Below are positions 25,747-34,064 of a stretch of 46,030 nt of DNA, piece by piece. The notes beneath the pieces are model-generated. The model did not search any database. It saw nothing but the letters and a program-made list of their open reading frames with translations, and was not told where the DNA came from. Origin of the DNA: Sneathiella sp. (GTDB taxonomy: Bacteria > Pseudomonadota > Alphaproteobacteria > Sneathiellales > Sneathiellaceae); contig NZ_NZMB01000022.1 in assembly GCF_002694385.1 (NCBI RefSeq), positions 111,745 through 157,774 of the forward strand. The letters run 5' to 3'. How positions within the stretch are numbered: position 1 is the stretch's first letter; each line of letters begins with the position of its first letter. The translations under genes were made by a program, and so were the position numbers.

Positions 25747-26558
25747 TTTTTGCCCGTCCCCAGATAAGCCTCAATCACATCGGGATGACGCTGAATGTCC
25801 GCTGGCGCCCCTTCGGCAAGCTTTCGTCCGAAATTGAGGGCGATGACCTTTTCGGACACTTCCATCACCAGCCCCATATGATGTTCCACCAGCAGGACCG
25901 TGGTGCCGAATTCATCCCGGATCCGGCGGATCGTATCGACAAGCAGGGAAAGTTCATTGTGGTTGAGGCCGCCCGCCGGTTCGTCCATCAGCAGGAGTTT
26001 CGGCCGCCCGAGCAACGCCCGGGCAACCTCCAGCCGTTTCTGGATACCAAAGGACAGATCCCCGATGCGATGAAGCGCGGTATCTTCCAACTCCATGAAA
26101 CGCAGCATTTCCAATGCCCGGCGCCGCAACTCCCGCTCTTCCCGCCGGGTCCAGGGTAGATGCAGGGCATTGCTGAGATAGTCCGACTTTGCCGTTGAAT
26201 GCCCGCCAATCATGATATTGTCGAGAACGCTCAGGTTGGAAAACAGGGCAAGATTCTGAAACGTCCGGCCAATCCCGATTGAGCTCATTTTATGGACCGG
26301 ACTTTTCAGGATTGATTCCCCGCAGAACAGGATATCCCCGAAATTGACGTTATAAAGTCGGCTGATACAGTTGAAAAGCGTCGTCTTTCCCGCCCCATTC
26401 GGCCCGATCAATCCGACGATCTGGCCTGGAGCAATATCAAATGAGACGCCATCAAGGGCGACAATGCCGCCGAAATGCACACTGACATCCCGGACACTCA
26501 TAAGGGCATTTGACGCCGAAACATCCGCAGATGTTTCAAGGTTTAAATTTTTTTCCAA
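25743..26558 (-). CDS. livG: Branched-chain-type ABC transporter ATP-binding protein LivG
   Basis: 271 residues. Walker A GPNGAGKTTLFNC, the LivG-type IGIGRTFQNLALFSNLSVLDN block, signature LSFGIQKRLEVARALL (LSFG in place of LSGG), Walker B LLLMDEPAGGLN and LLVEHHMGLVM. It is the first gene of the liv operon. The outermost possible start is a TTG at 26558; an ATG at 26501 (MSVRDVSVHFGG) would give a protein lacking the poorly conserved 19-residue prefix. Neither has a good ribosome-binding site, so the start is uncertain. Direct repeats and a palindrome just upstream are likely regulatory. Confidence 0.92.
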   Translation of the reverse strand: MEKNLNLETSADVSASNALMSVRDVSVHFGGIVALDGVSFDIAPGQIVGLIGPNGAGKTTLFNCISRLYNVNFGDILFCGESILKSPVHKMSSIGIGRTFQNLALFSNLSVLDNIMIGGHSTAKSDYLSNALHLPWTRREERELRRRALEMLRFMELEDTALHRIGDLSFGIQKRLEVARALLGRPKLLLMDEPAGGLNHNELSLLVDTIRRIRDEFGTTVLLVEHHMGLVMEVSEKVIALNFGRKLAEGAPADIQRHPDVIEAYLGTGKK

Positions 26559-26577
26559 TCACAGCTTATGGATGCAT

Positions 26578-26624
26578 ACGCTTCCAGATGCATATCACAC
26601 GACATATGAAACGCTTCCGGACGC
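26578..26624. promoter_or_regulatory. Paired direct repeat before livG, candidate operator
   Basis: ACGCTTCCAGATGC (26578-26591) and ACGCTTCCGGACGC (26611-26624) share 12 of 14 bases and are 33 bases apart, close to three DNA turns. They lie 20-66 bases before the TTG start of livG. A regulator binding on one face of the helix is inferred. Confidence 0.45.
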
Positions 26625-26634
26625 CTAGGCGTCC
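26619..26634. promoter_or_regulatory. 16-bp perfect palindrome before livG
   Basis: GGACGCCTAGGCGTCC is a perfect palindrome that overlaps the second direct repeat. Candidate operator for a dimeric regulator of the liv operon; no T-run follows, so it is not a terminator. Confidence 0.45.
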
Positions 26635-26757
26635 ACCCTCCCAGTTAAAAACGTTCTTTATTCGTTATTTGCGGGTAACTGTGCCTGATATTTTTTTGTT
26701 TGGCTAGAGGAAAATTTATCGCCCCGGCTTTAAACCGTTTGATTTTCAATCATTTAC

Positions 26758-26811
26758 AATGGGCCGCTTTACTAAGAAATATTCGCATATCAAATAGTAA
26801 AGCGGCCCATT
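26758..26811. repeat. 17-bp perfect inverted repeat after mcp
   Basis: AATGGGCCGCTTTACTA (26758-26774) and its exact reverse complement (26795-26811) enclose 20 bases. It lies 48-101 bases beyond the mcp stop. The long GC-containing stem could end or protect the mcp transcript, but neither side has a T-run. Confidence 0.6.
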
Positions 26812-26858
26812 AAACTTATATAAGCATAAACAAGTAATAATATAAATTACCTGATTAC

Positions 26859-29204
26859 TTATTTTGCGCGTATCTTTTTCAGGAAGCCTTCAACCTCCCG
26901 ATCAAGATCCATTACCTCTTTTGCGAGTTCATTGGAGACACCTTGTACTTCCTGGGCGGTTTCCCCGGTGGACACAGCGGCATCTTTCACCAGATTGATA
27001 TTCTGCGACACTTCCTGCGCGCCGTCCGCCGCCTGACGGACGCTACGTGAAATCTCGTCGGTCGCTGCCCCCTGCTCTTCCACCGCCGCGGAGATCATGG
27101 TCGCGATGCTGTTGATTTTGCCGATAGTCTGGGTAATTCCGCCAATCGCGCCAACCGCATTGCCCGTCTCTTCCTGAACGGCCTTGATCTGTTCGGAAAT
27201 TTCTTCCGTTGCCCGCGCCGTCTGGGCAGCAAGATTCTTAACCTCGCTGGCGACAACCGCAAAGCCCTTGCCGGCATCACCCGCCCGGGCGGCCTCGATC
27301 GTGGCGTTCAGAGCGAGGAGATTGGTCTGTCCGGCAATGTTGTTGATCAGATCAACCACTGCGCCAATCCGGGACGCCGCCTCGTTCAGCGACGTCACCA
27401 TCATATTTGTCCTCTCGGCTTCCGACACGGCCTCGCCGGCAATGGAGGCGGCATCGCTGACCTGACGGCTGATTTCACTAATAGAAGCCGTCAGCTCTTC
27501 CGTCGCGGTTGCAACGGCATTCACACTGGAAGTCGCAAGATCCGAGGCGGAGGCAACCGTCGTGGTGCGCCCGGCCGTGTCATCCGCCGATACGGACATG
27601 GATTTCGACATTTTTGACATTTCCGCAGCCGCGGCGGCAAATTTCTCGACGAGATGCTTGACGCTGCCTTCAAAGGTATCCGCCAGCTGGTTACGCTCCT
27701 GCTCCTTGGTTTCATTCGCTTCACGGGCCAGACGCTCGCGCTCTTCCCGGGCCGCCCGCTCCGTTTCCCGCTGTTCCGCTTCACTGCGGCTCTTTTCCTC
27801 TTCGCGCTTGCGCCGTTCTTCTTCGGCTTCGTTGCGTGCCTTTTCAGCATCCCGCGCCGTATCCCGGAAGCCGACCAGCGCGCGACCCATCCGGGCAATC
27901 TCGTCCCTGCCGTCCCGATAAATTTCGGCATTCAGATCCCCCTGTGACAGGCGATCCGCAGACGCGACGAGCAATAGCAGCCTCCGGATGATATTCCGGC
28001 GTATATAGAACAACCCGATGAGAATGGTCACCAGCAAGGCGCTCACTGCACAGATGATAAGCGTAATTTTCGTCGTATCGGCCAACTGCTGATTAGCAGC
28101 CGTCGCGGTGGCAAATGACCCCTGTACTTCCGATGTGAAGGTATGAACATTCTGCACAAGGGCGCCAGCCAGAAACTGGCTTTCATCGACGATCTTATCG
28201 GCCGCCAGCGCCGCCTCAAGCTCCTGCACACGTGTCTGGAAAACATTGACGGATGTATCGCTGTTATCCTTCACACCCATTTCAAGAAACTCCTGAAACA
28301 GGCTGGACAGTTGTTTGGATTTGTCGGCACCGGTCTGTTCTTCAATGGAACTTAGCGGCCCACCCATGGTGGAGATGGAGGCAAGGAAAACGGCTTCGAA
28401 ATCACGCACCCCCTCTATCGTCGTCGCCTGTGCGCCTGCGGCCAGCAGATTGAGCATCTGGAACCCGCTGCTCTTGAATGTGAAAACATCTTCCTGCAAG
28501 GACAGAACACTCATTGCTTCTGTCGACAGGCTGGACGTATTATATTCAGGCTTAACGCCATTGGCGGCCTGTTCGAGCGCCGTAGTCAGCGTATCGCTCC
28601 ACTGGTCGGAATTCTGGATCATCCGCAACCGCAGCGGAAGCAAAAATGGAGTCAGCCCTGTATCGAGAACTTCACGGGCTTCTTCCAGCTTCGGTGTAAC
28701 CGTCTCAAGACGCGCGGCAAGCTTAAGGCGCGTATCCACCTGATCATTCAACCGGGTCAGGCTGTCCTGAATCTGAACCAGCCCGTTGCTGATTTCCTGC
28801 AAAGAGGTGTTGTCATCCATATACTGACGCAGCGCATCAAGCCGTTCAGTCGCCTGGTTGGCGGCGACTGTAATACGCTTATAGCTCTGGAGGCGTTCCG
28901 CCTCGCTCATCGCGCCACTAAGCTGCGGCGTTGCAGCAGTAAGCGCTGTGGTTTCATTGGCGAGATTGAGGGCCAGCGTGATTGCCGGGAGCTTCTGTTC
29001 TATCAGATCTTTCTCTGCCGCCGTCAGCCTGTCAAGGCTGAACCAACTCACAACGGAGATGGCAACCGTCAGGACGGCAACGATCGAGAATGAGGCGATC
29101 AGACGGGGACCGATGCCAAATTTCGCGTCACCGGAAACCGGTTTTTTGCCGGAGGCGGACGCCTTTAAACCCTTGAACCACTGTTTTTTTATTATCCCGA
29201 ACAT
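26859..29204 (-). CDS. Methyl-accepting chemotaxis protein
   Basis: 781 residues. Basic N-terminus, TM1 at about 35-57, a helical periplasmic sensor of about 320 residues, TM2 at about 380-400, a HAMP domain (401-453), a very charged Glu/Arg/Lys helix (453-508), then the signalling domain with the conserved tip [32 protein letters not shown] (628-659). The sensor is roughly twice the length of a simple four-helix bundle. It spans the inner membrane and controls CheA through CheW. The ligand is unknown; the liv operon just downstream on the same strand may or may not be linked. No che genes lie here. GGGAG lies 12 bases before the ATG. Confidence 0.93.
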   Translation of the reverse strand: MFGIIKKQWFKGLKASASGKKPVSGDAKFGIGPRLIASFSIVAVLTVAISVVSWFSLDRLTAAEKDLIEQKLPAITLALNLANETTALTAATPQLSGAMSEAERLQSYKRITVAANQATERLDALRQYMDDNTSLQEISNGLVQIQDSLTRLNDQVDTRLKLAARLETVTPKLEEAREVLDTGLTPFLLPLRLRMIQNSDQWSDTLTTALEQAANGVKPEYNTSSLSTEAMSVLSLQEDVFTFKSSGFQMLNLLAAGAQATTIEGVRDFEAVFLASISTMGGPLSSIEEQTGADKSKQLSSLFQEFLEMGVKDNSDTSVNVFQTRVQELEAALAADKIVDESQFLAGALVQNVHTFTSEVQGSFATATAANQQLADTTKITLIICAVSALLVTILIGLFYIRRNIIRRLLLLVASADRLSQGDLNAEIYRDGRDEIARMGRALVGFRDTARDAEKARNEAEEERRKREEEKSRSEAEQRETERAAREERERLAREANETKEQERNQLADTFEGSVKHLVEKFAAAAAEMSKMSKSMSVSADDTAGRTTTVASASDLATSSVNAVATATEELTASISEISRQVSDAASIAGEAVSEAERTNMMVTSLNEAASRIGAVVDLINNIAGQTNLLALNATIEAARAGDAGKGFAVVASEVKNLAAQTARATEEISEQIKAVQEETGNAVGAIGGITQTIGKINSIATMISAAVEEQGAATDEISRSVRQAADGAQEVSQNINLVKDAAVSTGETAQEVQGVSNELAKEVMDLDREVEGFLKKIRAK

Positions 29205-29300
29205 AGTAACCGAAACTCCCGATGGTTGTCTTCATAACCGACTATTAGCGAAGAAAAATTAACAAGAGGTTATAAAAACCAAATACATCCGGGGGGAGGT

Positions 29301-29329
29301 CCCTCTCCCGTCACGAGCAACGGGGAGGG
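29301..29329. repeat. GC-rich hairpin in the msrA leader region
   Basis: CCCTCTCCCGT (29301-29311) pairs with ACGGGGAGGG (29320-29329) with one bulged T and an 8-base loop. It lies about 100-130 bases before msrA. No T-run follows. Its role is open. Confidence 0.35.
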
Positions 29330-29431
29330 CTTCTACGGCATTGTGATGGAATTTCGATTTTATCGGCTGGCCTTTCCGTCTCCGCTGCACCACAATTCCC
29401 TATATCTGCAACATTTAGATGGATCCCCTCT

Positions 29432-30073
29432 ATGCGACAGGCATTATTTCCCGCTTTATCAACCACATTCACGGCAATGCTGTTTCTTTTGGCGGCTTTC
29501 CTGCCGTCTTCACAAAGCTACGCGGCGGAGGAAACAGCCATCCTCGCAGGTGGGTGTTTCTGGTGTGTGGAATCTGACTTCGATCATGTCCCAGGCGTTG
29601 TATCAACGGTATCCGGATATATCGGCGGAGAGACGCCCAACCCCACCTACAAGCAAGTATCCGCAGGCGGGACCGGATATATTGAAGCGGTAAAAATCAC
29701 TTTTGATCCCGCCACCATTTCTTATGACAAGCTGCTGGACATATTCTGGCGAAGCGTCGATCCCACTGATGACGGCGGCCAGTTCTGCGACCGGGGTGAA
29801 AGCTATAAAACAGCTATTTTCACAATATCCGATGCACAAAATGACATTGCAACCCAATCGAAAGTGACGCTGGAACAGTCCGGGAAGCTCCCCCACACTG
29901 TCGTAACAGCAATCCGGCACGCGACGACATTCTACCCGGCTGAAGATTACCATCAGGACTATTACAACAAAAACCCTATCCGTTATAAATACTACCGCTT
30001 TAGCTGTGGCCGGGACGCACGAGTTGAAGAGCTCTGGGGGAAGGAGGCGCACCGGGGAATATTGATGAATTGA
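29432..30073 (+). CDS. msrA: Peptide-methionine (S)-S-oxide reductase, exported
   Basis: 213 residues. Catalytic GCFWC with C42, plus GYIGGETPNPTYKQVSAGGTGYIEAV, HPTT-like DPTDDGGQFCDRG, and FYPAEDYHQDYY are MsrA hallmarks; a resolving cysteine lies in FSCGRD near the C-terminus. The first 31 residues (hydrophobic run TAMLFLLAAFLPSS, then AYAA-like SYAA) form a Sec signal peptide, so this copy should repair methionine-S-sulfoxide in periplasmic proteins. No MsrB or thioredoxin-like partner is next to it. It is a single gene, divergent from the chemoreceptor. Start chosen at the ATG that opens the signal peptide. Confidence 0.94.
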   Translation: MRQALFPALSTTFTAMLFLLAAFLPSSQSYAAEETAILAGGCFWCVESDFDHVPGVVSTVSGYIGGETPNPTYKQVSAGGTGYIEAVKITFDPATISYDKLLDIFWRSVDPTDDGGQFCDRGESYKTAIFTISDAQNDIATQSKVTLEQSGKLPHTVVTAIRHATTFYPAEDYHQDYYNKNPIRYKYYRFSCGRDARVEELWGKEAHRGILMN

Positions 30074-30241
30074 TCTGACCGCGCCTATTCCGCTCCATAA
30101 ATCAAGTCTCCGGAAGGGGACAAATCCGTGTAAATTCTCAACAACATTAAATAATGTGGTCAAAGCCGGAGGCGCGATTTAGAATGCTTTGAAATAATAC
30201 AGTTGAAATCGGGCCAGGGTCGTCAACATGGCGTCCTAATA

Positions 30242-31171
30242 ATGATAAGAAAAGGCACGCAGGTGACAATTTCTGATTCCCTTAAGAACAGCACGACCCT
30301 GCAGGGGATATCCTGGATGATTCTGACGACTTTCCTGTTCGTCGCCATGAACGGGATTGTTCGCTATCTCGGCGGGGCGCTCCCCGCAGCGGAGTCCGCG
30401 TTTCTACGCTATTTCCTTGGCACCCTGATTATCCTGCCAATGGTTATCAAAAATTGGCCAGGATATGTCAGTCGAAAAGATACCGGATTGTTCCTGCTGC
30501 GGGGGCTGTTTCACGGCATTGGCGTTGCCCTGTGGTTTTACGCCATGGCGCATATACCCATGGCCGAGGTGACGGCTATCGGTTACGTCTCTCCTATTTT
30601 TATCACCATCGGCGCCGCGCTTTTCCTCGGGGAACGGCTACAGCTACCGCGTATACTTGGCGTGCTCTGCGGCATTCTTGGAACTTTGATCATTCTCCGG
30701 CCCGGTTTTCAGGACATTAATCTGGGCCAGATCGCTCAGCTTTGTGCGGCGCCGCTTTTTGCCGCGTCCTTTGTCATCGCCAAAAAGCTGACGGAAACGC
30801 AAAGCTCGACCATCATCGTTGGAATGCTGTCTGTCGGTTGCACGATCACGCTCATCCCGGCCACCATTATTCAATGGCAAACACCGACTTTGGAACAGTT
30901 CCTGTGGCTCGCGCTCGCGGCAGTGGTCGCCACGCTTGGCCATTATACAATGACACGGGCCCTTCAGGCGGCCCCCATCACGCTGACCCAGCCGCTCAAT
31001 TTCCTGCAATTGATCTGGGCCACGATCCTCGGCATTCTGTTGTTTGGAGATCCGCTCGATCCTTTCGTTCTGATCGGCGGCGCTGTGATTATTGGATCGG
31101 CTACCTATATATCTCACAGGGAGTTGAGACGCAGCCGATTGGAGCGCGAGAGACGCATAGCTGACATATGA
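30242..31171 (+). CDS. EamA-family (DMT) transporter
   Basis: 309 residues, ten hydrophobic segments in two halves. Blocks such as AESAFLRYFLGTLIILPMV, FYAMAHIPMAEVTAIGYVSPIFITIGAALFLGERL and ALQAAPITLTQPLNFLQLIWATILG are typical of the EamA subgroup often annotated as RhaT/S-adenosylmethionine-type or drug/metabolite carriers. Substrate unknown. Start uncertain: a TTG at 30203 opens the longest frame, the ATG at 30242 has no clear ribosome-binding site, and a GTG at 30263 has AAGG upstream; all keep the first membrane segment. The stop overlaps an ATG of the next gene (ATGA), so the two are probably one operon. Confidence 0.82.
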   Translation: MIRKGTQVTISDSLKNSTTLQGISWMILTTFLFVAMNGIVRYLGGALPAAESAFLRYFLGTLIILPMVIKNWPGYVSRKDTGLFLLRGLFHGIGVALWFYAMAHIPMAEVTAIGYVSPIFITIGAALFLGERLQLPRILGVLCGILGTLIILRPGFQDINLGQIAQLCAAPLFAASFVIAKKLTETQSSTIIVGMLSVGCTITLIPATIIQWQTPTLEQFLWLALAAVVATLGHYTMTRALQAAPITLTQPLNFLQLIWATILGILLFGDPLDPFVLIGGAVIIGSATYISHRELRRSRLERERRIADI

Positions 31172-31182
31172 GGGAGGGAACG

Positions 31183-31785
31183 TTGAAAGTTGAATATCAC
31201 TACGATTTTGGAAGCCCCAACTGTTATCTGGCGCACAAGGTCATTCCCGGCATTGAAAAGCGCACTGGCGTTTCATTCACCTATTTCCCGATTCTTCTGG
31301 GCGGCGTTTTTAAGCTGACCAACAATATCTCGCCGATCCAGCAGTTCGCGGACATTCCGCACAAGATGGCATATATGCGCCTTGAAATGCAGCGCTTCAT
31401 AAAGGAGCACGGCCTCGCAAAATTCCGGATGAACCCGCATTTCCCTGTCAATACCGTGCAGATGATGCGCGGCGCCATCGTGGCGGAGGAAGAAGGCTAT
31501 GCGCCTGCATATGTGGACGCCATGCTGACCGCCATGTGGGAAGACGGCAAAAAGATGGACAACCCCGCCGTCATCATTGAAACCCTCGATGCGGCGGGGC
31601 TCAACGGCGCGCATATACTGGAGCGGATACAGGAACAGTCGGTGAAAGACAAGCTGATCGCCAACACCAGCAGCTCCGCCGAACGGGGCTGCTTCGGCGC
31701 ACCAACTTTTTTCGTTGGCGATGAAATGTATTTCGGCAAGGACCGTCTTGAAGCGGTTGAGCGGGAAATCATGCGGCGAAAATAG
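31183..31785 (+). CDS. DsbA-like 2-hydroxychromene-2-carboxylate isomerase family protein
   Basis: 200 residues from the TTG at 31183. The thioredoxin-like DsbA/kappa-GST fold is shown by KVEYHYDFGSPNCYLAHKV at the start, FPVNTVQMMRG, and the C-terminal ERGCFGAPTFFVGDEMYFGKDRLE. Members (NahD type) isomerise 2-hydroxychromene-2-carboxylate to trans-o-hydroxybenzylidenepyruvate with glutathione, in naphthalene breakdown, but many homologues have other unknown substrates. AGGGAGG lies five bases before the TTG, whereas the ATG at 31168 (overlapping the upstream stop) has no such site, so TTG is preferred. It is coupled to the EamA carrier; no other naphthalene genes are seen. Confidence 0.83.
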   Translation: MKVEYHYDFGSPNCYLAHKVIPGIEKRTGVSFTYFPILLGGVFKLTNNISPIQQFADIPHKMAYMRLEMQRFIKEHGLAKFRMNPHFPVNTVQMMRGAIVAEEEGYAPAYVDAMLTAMWEDGKKMDNPAVIIETLDAAGLNGAHILERIQEQSVKDKLIANTSSSAERGCFGAPTFFVGDEMYFGKDRLEAVEREIMRRK

Positions 31786-31804
31786 GTCACTGCAAATCAA
31801 TGAC

Positions 31805-31832
31805 GCGACGTCCCCGTAAAAGGGGACGCCGC
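31805..31832. repeat. Hairpin between convergent genes
   Basis: CGTCCCC and GGGGACG (31809-31815 / 31822-31828) around GTAAAA, extended by three more pairs after an A-C mismatch. It lies between convergent stop codons but has no T-run. Possible transcript end signal. Confidence 0.4.
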
Positions 31833-31868
31833 ATGATGTCATCAGGTGGTAATTTAGGATATCCAAGC

Positions 31869-31896
31869 AATATAAATTAACCGGTTAATTTATATT
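31869..31896. repeat. 28-bp perfect palindrome across a stop codon
   Basis: Both halves are exact reverse complements (AATATAAATTAACC / GGTTAATTTATATT) with no spacer. It covers the last codons and TAA stop of the reductase gene. AT-rich except for the central CCGG, so it is a poor terminator; its role is open. Confidence 0.6.
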
Positions 31897-33114
31897 ATAA
31901 TCCTCAAGCGCTGCCGCCGTTGCCTCCTCATTTGCGAGATAGGCCGTGATCGCGTCCATCCCGCTCATCTCCCGGTCTGGTTCTTTCCCATCGGCAAGGC
32001 GAATGATATTCAGGCAAAACCATCCCAGTGCCGCCTTGGAAGGAGAGATATTCTGCTCATAGGCAACCGCACTCGCCTCCGCTGAAGAGAGCAGATGGTT
32101 CGGCGCATCGGGATCGACACACATAGGTCGGCCAATGCCGATAATATCCACCGCCCCACTCTGCAAGGCTGCATCCATGACGGCCCGACTGCGAAACCCG
32201 CCCGTCACCATCAGCGGGATCGTCGTCGCTGCTCGGATGCTTTTGGCATATTCAAGGAAATAGGCCTCCCGCGCGATGGTGCTGTCGCGAATTTCATCTT
32301 TTCCCCGCGTACCGATCATCATGGCCGGGTTTTCATAATTGCCGCCGGAAACTTCAAGCAGATCAACGCTGTCCTCCTCCAGCCATTTGACCACCTGCAA
32401 ACAGTCTTCCAGATCAAACCCGCCCTTCTGGAAATCAGATGAATTGAGCTTTACCGAAATCGGATACGCGGGTCCCATGGCCGCACGGACACCCTGCACA
32501 ATCCGGCGCAACAGCCGCGCCCGGTTTTCAAGGCTTCCACCCCATTGATCCGTCCGCCGATTGGCAAGCGGCGACAGAAATTCCGAGATCAGATAACCAT
32601 GCGCCGCATGTAGCTGCACACCGGAAAAGCCGGTTTCCTTTGCAACTTCCGCCACATGGATAAAGCGGCGGATGATATCCTCAATCTCCTCATGCTCCAG
32701 GGCGCGCGGCACGCCAAAGGCGTTACCCGGCAACGCCAGGCCAATATCGGAGGGCGCCACGGGATGCGGGTTCACCCGCACCGGCGTTTGTCTTCCGGCA
32801 TGGCTGATCTGCATAAAAAGAAGCGTATTGTTGACGGTCCCCGCCGCCGCAAAAGCACGAAGCTCTTCAAGGCCCCCATTCCGGTCAACCACAACATTGC
32901 CCGGCCGCTCCAGATACCGGCGATCCACCTGAACATTTCCGGTCACCAGAATACCGGCGCCCCCTTCCGCCCATTTGCGATAAAGGCGAACATGCCGATC
33001 CGTCGCCCGGTTCATTGGGTCGGCCAGCCCCTCTGTCATCGGCGCTTTTGCAATACGGTTTTTGACCGACACGCCACAGGCGAGCCGGATTGGGGAAGAA
33101 ATTTCAACGGTCAT
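31885..33114 (-). CDS. NADH:flavin oxidoreductase, Old Yellow Enzyme family
   Basis: 409 residues, FMN-binding TIM barrel of the Old Yellow Enzyme/2,4-dienoyl-CoA reductase type. Seen: RIAKAPMTEGLAD at the start, MQISHAGRQ, the active-site HAAHGYLISEFLSPLANRRTDQWGGSLENRARL with its H-x-x-H pair, VKLNSSDF, and GIGRPMCVDPD for FMN phosphate binding. These enzymes reduce activated C=C bonds or nitro groups with NAD(P)H. No C-terminal iron-sulfur or second flavin domain is present, so it is the short type. AGGGATAACAG precedes the ATG. It lies after the pirin gene, but a terminator stands between. Substrate unknown. Confidence 0.9.
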   Translation of the reverse strand: MTVEISSPIRLACGVSVKNRIAKAPMTEGLADPMNRATDRHVRLYRKWAEGGAGILVTGNVQVDRRYLERPGNVVVDRNGGLEELRAFAAAGTVNNTLLFMQISHAGRQTPVRVNPHPVAPSDIGLALPGNAFGVPRALEHEEIEDIIRRFIHVAEVAKETGFSGVQLHAAHGYLISEFLSPLANRRTDQWGGSLENRARLLRRIVQGVRAAMGPAYPISVKLNSSDFQKGGFDLEDCLQVVKWLEEDSVDLLEVSGGNYENPAMMIGTRGKDEIRDSTIAREAYFLEYAKSIRAATTIPLMVTGGFRSRAVMDAALQSGAVDIIGIGRPMCVDPDAPNHLLSSAEASAVAYEQNISPSKAALGWFCLNIIRLADGKEPDREMSGMDAITAYLANEEATAAALEDYNIN

Positions 33115-33150
33115 ACTGTTATCCCTGTTTGTTATTTTTCGTTATGACAA

Positions 33151-33183
33151 CAAAACCGGGGAAAGCGCATGCCATCCCCGGTT
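33151..33183 (-). terminator. Rho-independent terminator after the pirin gene
   Basis: A 9-bp perfect stem (AACCGGGGA / TCCCCGGTT) with a 12-base loop; on the minus strand it continues as TTGTTG. It lies just past the pirin stop and before the reductase start, and would limit read-through. Confidence 0.7.
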
Positions 33184-33190
33184 CATATTG

Positions 33191-34039
33191 TCAGTGCATC
33201 AAAAAGTTGCCTGTCTGAAAGTCACGGACAGCCTTCTGGATTTCCGCAGGCGTATTCATGACGAACGGGCCATAACGGGCAACCGGTTCACCAAGCGGTC
33301 TCCCGGCAACCAGAATGGCGCGCCCACCCTTGTCGCTGGTCAGCCTCACATGATTGCCGTCGGAAAGAATGGCCAGATGATGCTGTTCCACTTCCTTGCC
33401 GCTGACCGCGACGGTTCCGTCAAAAACATAGACGAAAGCCGTATGTCCTTCGGGGATGGCATGTTCAAAGCTGCCACCCGGCGCAAGGGTCACGTCAAGA
33501 TAGACGGGATCCGTCGCAACACCGGTCACCGGCCCCGAAACAACACCGTCAGGTCCTTCGACAGACCCGGCAATAATGCGAAGATCGACACCATCGAGTT
33601 TGACCGACGGTACATTCTCCGGATCGATATTCTGATACCGGGGAGCGCACATCTTGTCTTTCGCCGGCAGATTGACCCAGAGCTGAAACCCGCTCATACG
33701 GCCTTCCTCCTGCTCCGGCATTTCCGAATGGATGATGCCGTGACCGGCGGTCATCCATTGCACGCTGCCGGGGCCAAGAACACCTTCCGAACCCATTGAA
33801 TCCTTATGGCGCATCAGGCCATCGATCATATAGGTCACGGTTTCAAACCCGCGGTGCGGATGCCAGGGAAAGCCGGCGATATATTCGTCCGGGTTTTCAG
33901 TACCGAAATTATCCAGCAGCAGAAAAGGGTCCAGATCCGCTATCTGACTGCCGCCGATGGAACGGCGCAGCTTTACGCCAGCACCGTCGGAGGCTACCTG
34001 CGAGAGGATAACACGGCTGACTTCACGAATCCTGGACAT
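33191..34039 (-). CDS. Pirin family protein
   Basis: 282 residues, two cupin domains. The metal site of pirin is intact: FPWHPHRGFETVTY gives H60 and H62, and TAGHGIIHSEMP gives H104 and E106. The block DPFLLLDNFG precedes it, as usual. Bacterial pirins of this class can act as quercetin 2,3-dioxygenases or as regulators of metabolic enzymes; which applies is not evident. It has its own promoter: TTGAAA, 16 bases, TATATC, followed at once by an inverted repeat TGGAAC-N4-GTTCCA, and it ends at a terminator. It is thus a single-gene unit with probable repressor control. Confidence 0.92.
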   Translation of the reverse strand: MSRIREVSRVILSQVASDGAGVKLRRSIGGSQIADLDPFLLLDNFGTENPDEYIAGFPWHPHRGFETVTYMIDGLMRHKDSMGSEGVLGPGSVQWMTAGHGIIHSEMPEQEEGRMSGFQLWVNLPAKDKMCAPRYQNIDPENVPSVKLDGVDLRIIAGSVEGPDGVVSGPVTGVATDPVYLDVTLAPGGSFEHAIPEGHTAFVYVFDGTVAVSGKEVEQHHLAILSDGNHVRLTSDKGGRAILVAGRPLGEPVARYGPFVMNTPAEIQKAVRDFQTGNFLMH

Positions 34040-34064
34040 TGGACTAACCTTTCATACGCTATTT

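Larger units (their letters stand above)
26559..26858. other. 300-base region between mcp and livG
   Basis: No credible ORF. The livG-proximal part holds a pair of direct repeats and a 16-bp palindrome; the mcp-proximal part holds a 17-bp perfect inverted repeat. The remainder is AT-rich. It must contain the livG promoter and the end of the mcp transcript, but I could not place -35/-10 boxes with confidence. Confidence 0.6.

Noticed and set aside
26832-26860. AAGTAAT/ATTACTT inverted repeat at the mcp stop as a terminator
   Set aside because: Stem is only seven AT-rich pairs with a 15-base loop; too weak to call.
31168-31785. DsbA-type oxidoreductase with a CxxC site
   Set aside because: The active-site region reads SPNC with no CxxC, which is the pattern of the chromene-carboxylate isomerase/kappa-GST group.
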